Source: Phoebastria nigripes
Lineage: Eukaryota > Chordata > Aves > Procellariiformes > Diomedeidae
Length of the DNA: 64,000 nt
Reading direction: 5' to 3'
NCBI GenBank assembly: GCA_035582835.1
Contig: JAYKAV010000944.1
Location: 1,537,486-1,601,485 of the forward strand
Shown here piece after piece: positions 60,440 through 64,000 of this stretch (within the stretch, counting starts at the first letter, position 1; each line of letters begins with the position of its first letter). The notes beneath the pieces were generated by a model. It was not told where the DNA came from. It was given only the letters and a program-made list of their open reading frames with translations, and ran no database searches. Made by a program: the position numbers and the translations under genes.

Positions 60440-61150
60440 CAGCCCCCTGCCCATACGGTGTCCCCACTATGTCCCTGCCCCAGCCAGCCTACTACCCAGC
60501 AGATTTCCTCCAGCATGCTGAGGTGAGCATGGAGTTGGAGAGGAAGAAGGAAAGTTTCATCTCCTCTCTGACACCTTTGTCCACGAAAACCTGGTACTAA
60601 CCACCCATGGGGAAAGGACTGGGCAGCCAGACCTGGCAGTGAACCTTGCCTGCGCTGCTGGTGGACCTTGCCTGCACTGGTGAGATGTCTTGCCTTCTTT
60701 ACAGAAGGTCCAGCTGCCATTCCCAGCCAAAACAGGGTTTGGTTACCTACACCAAGAGCTGTAGCGTCCATCTGTGACTGGGCTGAGCCCATGGGCTGTC
60801 TGCTTTTAACACTGTCCACCACCATTTCTGGTACATACTCAGATCCCACCGCAGGCTGTGCTGCAGGAGGGGACCTGGTCCCTTCCCTGTGTTCTGCCCT
60901 GGGCCATCATCCTTCCTCAAAGCATCCCTGAGCCTGGCTCCTGCCCTCACTGACCCCGCAGATCACCCCATCCCACCCTGCACGTTCATCCTCCAGCCTG
61001 GACTCCTCTCTGCAGCCAGGTCTTGGCCACCCTTCCCCTCCATAGCTGCAGCTGAGGGATTCCTGGACACCCCTGGGGTGCTCCCCATGGAGAAGACATC
61101 CCAACCGCCCAGGCTGGAGTCCATGCCGGGGAGCTGCATCCCTCCACCCC
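60440..61150. other. Non-coding spacer in the tRNA cluster
   Basis: GC-rich unique sequence with no exon recognised. Confidence 0.5.
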
Positions 61151-61222
61151 GACCTCGTGGCGCAAGGGCAGCGCGTCTGACTCCAGATCAGAAGGTTGTG
61201 TGTTCGAATCACACCGGGGTCA
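61151..61222 (+). tRNA. tRNA-Trp (CCA)
   Basis: 72 nt that fold as a complete cloverleaf. Acceptor stem GACCTCG/CGGGGTC (one G-T pair) with discriminator A, D arm GGCGCAAGGGCAGCGC, anticodon stem TCTGA/TCAGA with loop CTCCAGA (anticodon CCA), and T stem GTGTG/CACAC with loop TTCGAAT, which carries the internal B box. There is no intron, as usual for vertebrate tRNA-Trp. The first TTTT is about 40 bases downstream (61263-61266), rather far for a strong terminator. Confidence 0.95.
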
Positions 61223-61539
61223 GCCTTGGGGCACCACTCACCACCCTCTGTATTGCCCCTGCTTTTCTGTGGGGCTGGTCTGGGTGAGCGGAAGGCATTG
61301 GCCAACTATAGGGGGGCACCTCCGGAATGGCTGGGGGGAAAACATGATGCCCAGAGCTTTCCTTTCAGCCAGGCTGGACGTTATGAATCACGATCAGAGC
61401 GGAGGCCAATGCAGGGGGGTGTTGTGGTGGGTGTCTGCTACAGGTGGCCTCATCAACAAGCTGAAGGAAGTGAAGTCTTCCTCACAGAAGTGCAAGAAGC
61501 TTCATAACTGCATGCTCAGTCACTCCTGGGGGACCTGGA

Positions 61540-61985
61540 CTTACCCTCAGGCAATACTTGCCTGGCAGGGTAACATGGGGTGGTACAGANAGTCCCGGGG
61601 ACTTCTGGAGGGGATCAAGGACAATTATTCAGTGAAGCATCATGGAAATAGAGACAAGTTTCTGATGAGCAACATGAGAAGTTTTTTCAAGAAGACTAAG
61701 AAGGAGGATCTGGGGAGCTCTAATCTGGNCAGCCTCACCTAAGAGCTCAGATGAAGACTATGGAATAAATACTCCTGAAAGCCATGCCCAAATGAAGGAA
61801 GGATGTGATGATGACTGGAAACAGTGACCNTGGATTTACCAAGGACAGACCACTCTTGGTCAGTGTGATAGGTTTCTCTGAACAGATGACTTCCTCAGTG
61901 GTCAAGAGGAGACCAAGGAACATCGTTTATCTTGACTTTGATTTAACCTCTGAGAGGGTCTCCCAGACTCATCACTGTAGCAGGA
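61540..61985 (+). mobile_element. Old CR1-like LINE reverse-transcriptase fragment
   Basis: Segments resemble the upstream reverse-transcriptase coding part of CR1: GGATTTACCAAGGACAGACC, a segment similar to the conserved TGGTCAACCTGATAGC region, then GTTTATCTTGACTTTGATTT and GGGTCTCCCAG, which correspond to VYLDF...VSH. Numerous frame breaks mean it is an old copy. Confidence 0.6.
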
Positions 61986-62208
61986 CACAGAGACACAGCA
62001 CCTAAGCTGAATCACAAGGTGGCTGGCAAAGTGGCTGGACCAGGAGGCCGAGGGGGTTGCGGTCAGCGGTTGGCAGTCCAGCTGACATTCTTCACTGCTT
62101 GACGTTGCATTGGATGTTGTTTGGTNTCTTTGTGATGGACGCAGAGGATGTTCTACAGAACAAAGGACACAGGCAGCCTGCCAAGGGTATGGGGCTGGCG
62201 AGGGGCCG

Positions 62209-62281
62209 GGGCCAGTGGCGCAATGGACAACGCGCCTGACTACGGATCAGGAGACTGCAGGTTCGACTCCTGCCTGGCTCG
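62209..62281 (+). tRNA. tRNA-Arg (ACG)
   Basis: 73 nt. Acceptor GGGCCAG/CTGGCTC (one G-T pair) with discriminator G. D arm GGCGCAATGGACAACGC, anticodon stem CCTGA/TCAGG with loop CTACGGA (anticodon ACG, normally edited to ICG), T stem GCAGG/CCTGC with loop TTCGACT. The B box GGTTCGACTCC is a consensus match. A TTTT terminator lies 5 bases after the gene. Confidence 0.95.
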
Positions 62282-62285
62282 ACAC

Positions 62286-62289
62286 TTTT
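62286..62289 (+). terminator. Pol III terminator of tRNA-Arg
   Basis: TTTT starting 5 bases after the 3' end of the tRNA-Arg gene, the usual RNA polymerase III stop. Confidence 0.8.
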
Positions 62290-62713
62290 AGCCTGATGGC
62301 GGTCCTCCTGCTCCCTCCGTGATGGCCTTTCTTCTCCTGCCCATCATCCATCCTCCCGGGCAAAAGTGCTGCGTGTCCTCTTGCCCTGCAGNAAGGAAAG
62401 AGTTCCTCCAGCCCTTTCAGCAGAGCTGGGCACCCCAAAATGAGCAGAGCTGGGGCCCACACCACAGCCAGCGGCACCACAGCAAATCCCACAGCAGAAT
62501 GAAGATGCCTCCTGAACGGCTCCCCTGTAGGCTGGACAGACCCAGCACTCTCAGGCTGTCCTGGCAGATCATGTGCTCTGGTCCCCAACCACCTTTGAGG
62601 CCCACATCGGTCTTGTTGCAGTTTATCGATGCCTTGCAAAGTTCTGCATGCAACATCAATGAGCCCCATGGAAAGCACGGACAGGCCACCTGCCCGCAGC
62701 ACTGTCCCAAGCC

Positions 62714-62785
62714 TGGCCTCACCATGATTCAGACACCCAACCTTGTGACCCAGGTGCAGACGTGCTGCCCTTGTGCCACAAGGTC
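62714..62785 (-). pseudogene. tRNA-Trp relic
   Basis: Exactly 72 nt on the minus strand, aligned base for base with the tRNA-Trp at 61151. It starts GACCTTGTGGCACAAGGGCA, but the anticodon arm is ruined (CTGCACCTGGGTCACAAGG), and the T arm and the 3' acceptor strand (TGAGGCC) carry mismatches. The upstream flank (CCCTCCACCC) is also shared with the intact tRNA-Trp, so it arose by segment duplication. Confidence 0.8.
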
Positions 62786-62964
62786 AGGGTGGAGGGGTGC
62801 AGCACCCAGGCATCTCAGAACCCTCACTTTTATAGATTTGCAACCTTCTTTTAGGAATTAGGATTGCTCAGGAGACTACAAGGTATATCAGACAGGAAGA
62901 GGCAAAAGTATGTCTGCCAGCAGGCTTTAATAAACTTTAACTAGGGGAAAAGCTCAAAAAGGTG

Positions 62965-63480
62965 TGGAAAAGTATGGAAGAGGACAAAGCTAGACCTGCT
63001 CCATGTTGTCAGTGTCTTATTTGTACTGAGGAGGTTAGTCTTGGTCACAGTGCCCCAACGATGGTCTCAGAAGCGCTCGATGGAGAGCAAAAATCCTTCC
63101 TCTTGAGCAGCTAGCTATGTTCTTGGTAGGACAGCCCAGCATGCAGTTGGCCTTCACGGGTGCAAGTTGTTCCTGTTCAAGTTGTTCTCCAGGACCCCGN
63201 ACACCCTTTTCTGCACAGCTGTGTTCTTGACAGTCTGTAGTGCTGTGTGGGGTTATCCCATCCCAGAGGCAGGACACAGTGCTTACCTTTGCTGAACTTC
63301 CTTCACCCTGTCCAGGTCACTCTGAATGACAGCTGTCCTTGCCAGTGCCAACTGNTCCCCTCTCCACTGGTGTCATCCATGAACTCACATAGGATTCATC
63401 CTGTCCCATTACTGAGTATATCAGTGAAGATATTCAATAGTATCAGTGGCAGCATTGACCCCCGAGGAGCACTAGGAGCA
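62965..63480 (-). mobile_element. Old CR1 reverse-transcriptase fragment, minus orientation
   Basis: In the minus sense the sequence runs GGGGTCAATGCTGCCACTGA, then TATTGAATATCTTCACTGAT, a GGATGACACC segment in the position of the FADD box, then GACAGCTGTCATTCAGAGTG and ACCTGGACAGG, then GGCCAACTGCATGCTGGGCT. This is the same order as in the CR1 at 4507-5000. It is full of indels and clearly old. Confidence 0.65.
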
Positions 63481-63906
63481 ATTAACCACCGTTTGCACTT
63501 CCAGCCCCTGACCACAACCCTTCAAGCCCCATGTCCCAGCCCACTTTCCACCCACCCCTTACCCACAGTTGTTACTAGTGAGGCTTCAGCCAGCTTTCAC
63601 TCAGTAGTGCTCAAGGAGACAGACAGGAGATCTGCACAGGGCTTATGAGGAAAACACACACTCAGAGACCTCAGAAGCAATCCTGCTGCTCAGGAGTTGA
63701 GAAGGTCAGCAGGCCAGGTCAAAAAGGACTTGAGGAGTGGTGGGTCTTGAAGCAGGTGGCATGTTCGCAGCTTTGACAAAGTGTTCCGCAAGATGATGCT
63801 TCTGTGATGCTGATTGTCAGAGACATGGGAAAAAAGCCTGGAAGGGGAAGGACCTCATGAAGACAACTGTCCCCCATCACCTCCACGACAGCAGGCAGTT
63901 TCAGGG
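63481..63906. other. Non-coding spacer in the tRNA cluster
   Basis: No exon recognised. The last 40 bases before the tRNA share CCCATCACCTCCAC with the flank of the tRNA-Arg relic at 60379. Confidence 0.5.
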
Positions 63907-63979
63907 CGAGCCAGGCAGGAGTCGAACCTGCAATCTCCTGATCCGTAGTCAGGTGCGTTGTCCATTGCGCCACTGGCCC
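63907..63979 (-). tRNA. tRNA-Arg (ACG), second copy
   Basis: 73 nt on the minus strand, differing from the 62209 copy at only a few positions. Acceptor GGGCCAG/CTGGCTC, anticodon stem CCTGA/TCAGG with loop CTACGGA (anticodon ACG), T stem GCAGG/CCTGC with loop TTCGACT, discriminator G. No TTTT occurs within about 65 bases downstream (first run near 63830), so termination may be inefficient, but the body is intact. Confidence 0.93.
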
Positions 63980-64000
63980 CAGCCTCTGGTCCCACTTGGT

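Overview
This window reads as nuclear DNA of a bird. It carries CR1 LINEs with the typical avian 3' end, avian-type solo retroviral LTRs, vertebrate tRNA genes and, decisively, orthologues of avian beta-defensins AvBD13, AvBD12 and AvBD11 in the order known from the chicken chromosome 3 cluster. About fifty single unresolved bases and one 80-base gap flanked by homopolymers suggest a short-read draft assembly. I could not identify the species; the LTR family and general divergence suggest a neoavian bird rather than a galliform.

Layout. 0-5.7 kb: repeats (a CR1 between two long direct repeats, poly(A), and a CCTCCATCC-type minisatellite split by a second CR1) and a CpG island at about 3.9-4.23 kb with a minus-strand splice donor, which may be the promoter and first non-coding exon of the flanking gene (CTSB in chicken). 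5.7-27.4 kb: mostly anonymous non-coding DNA with microsatellites and a cluster of AP-1/Maf-like sites. 27.4-52.8 kb: the defensin block, all minus strand: AvBD13 (27.6-29.0 kb), AvBD12 (36.3-37.05 kb), double-domain AvBD11 (46.0-48.3 kb) and a complete beta-defensin gene that I cannot match to AvBD1-14 (50.6-52.7 kb). 55.8-57.2 kb: a probable decayed defensin on the plus strand. Solo LTRs in opposite orientation lie at 43.0 and 57.6 kb. 60.4-64 kb: a small tRNA cluster with three intact genes (Trp-CCA and two Arg-ACG), two tRNA relics and old CR1 fragments.

The defensins share one plan: a signal-peptide exon ending in phase 1 at a Gly or Ala codon, then a cysteine-rich exon (two in AvBD11). 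Three of the four also have a TATA-like element 66-83 bases upstream of the start codon. They encode secreted cationic host-defence peptides with three disulfides per domain. The most notable items are the unassigned defensin, the plus-strand defensin relic, the overlap of AATAAA with the stop codon in two neighbouring genes, and the roughly 115-bp direct repeats flanking the first CR1.
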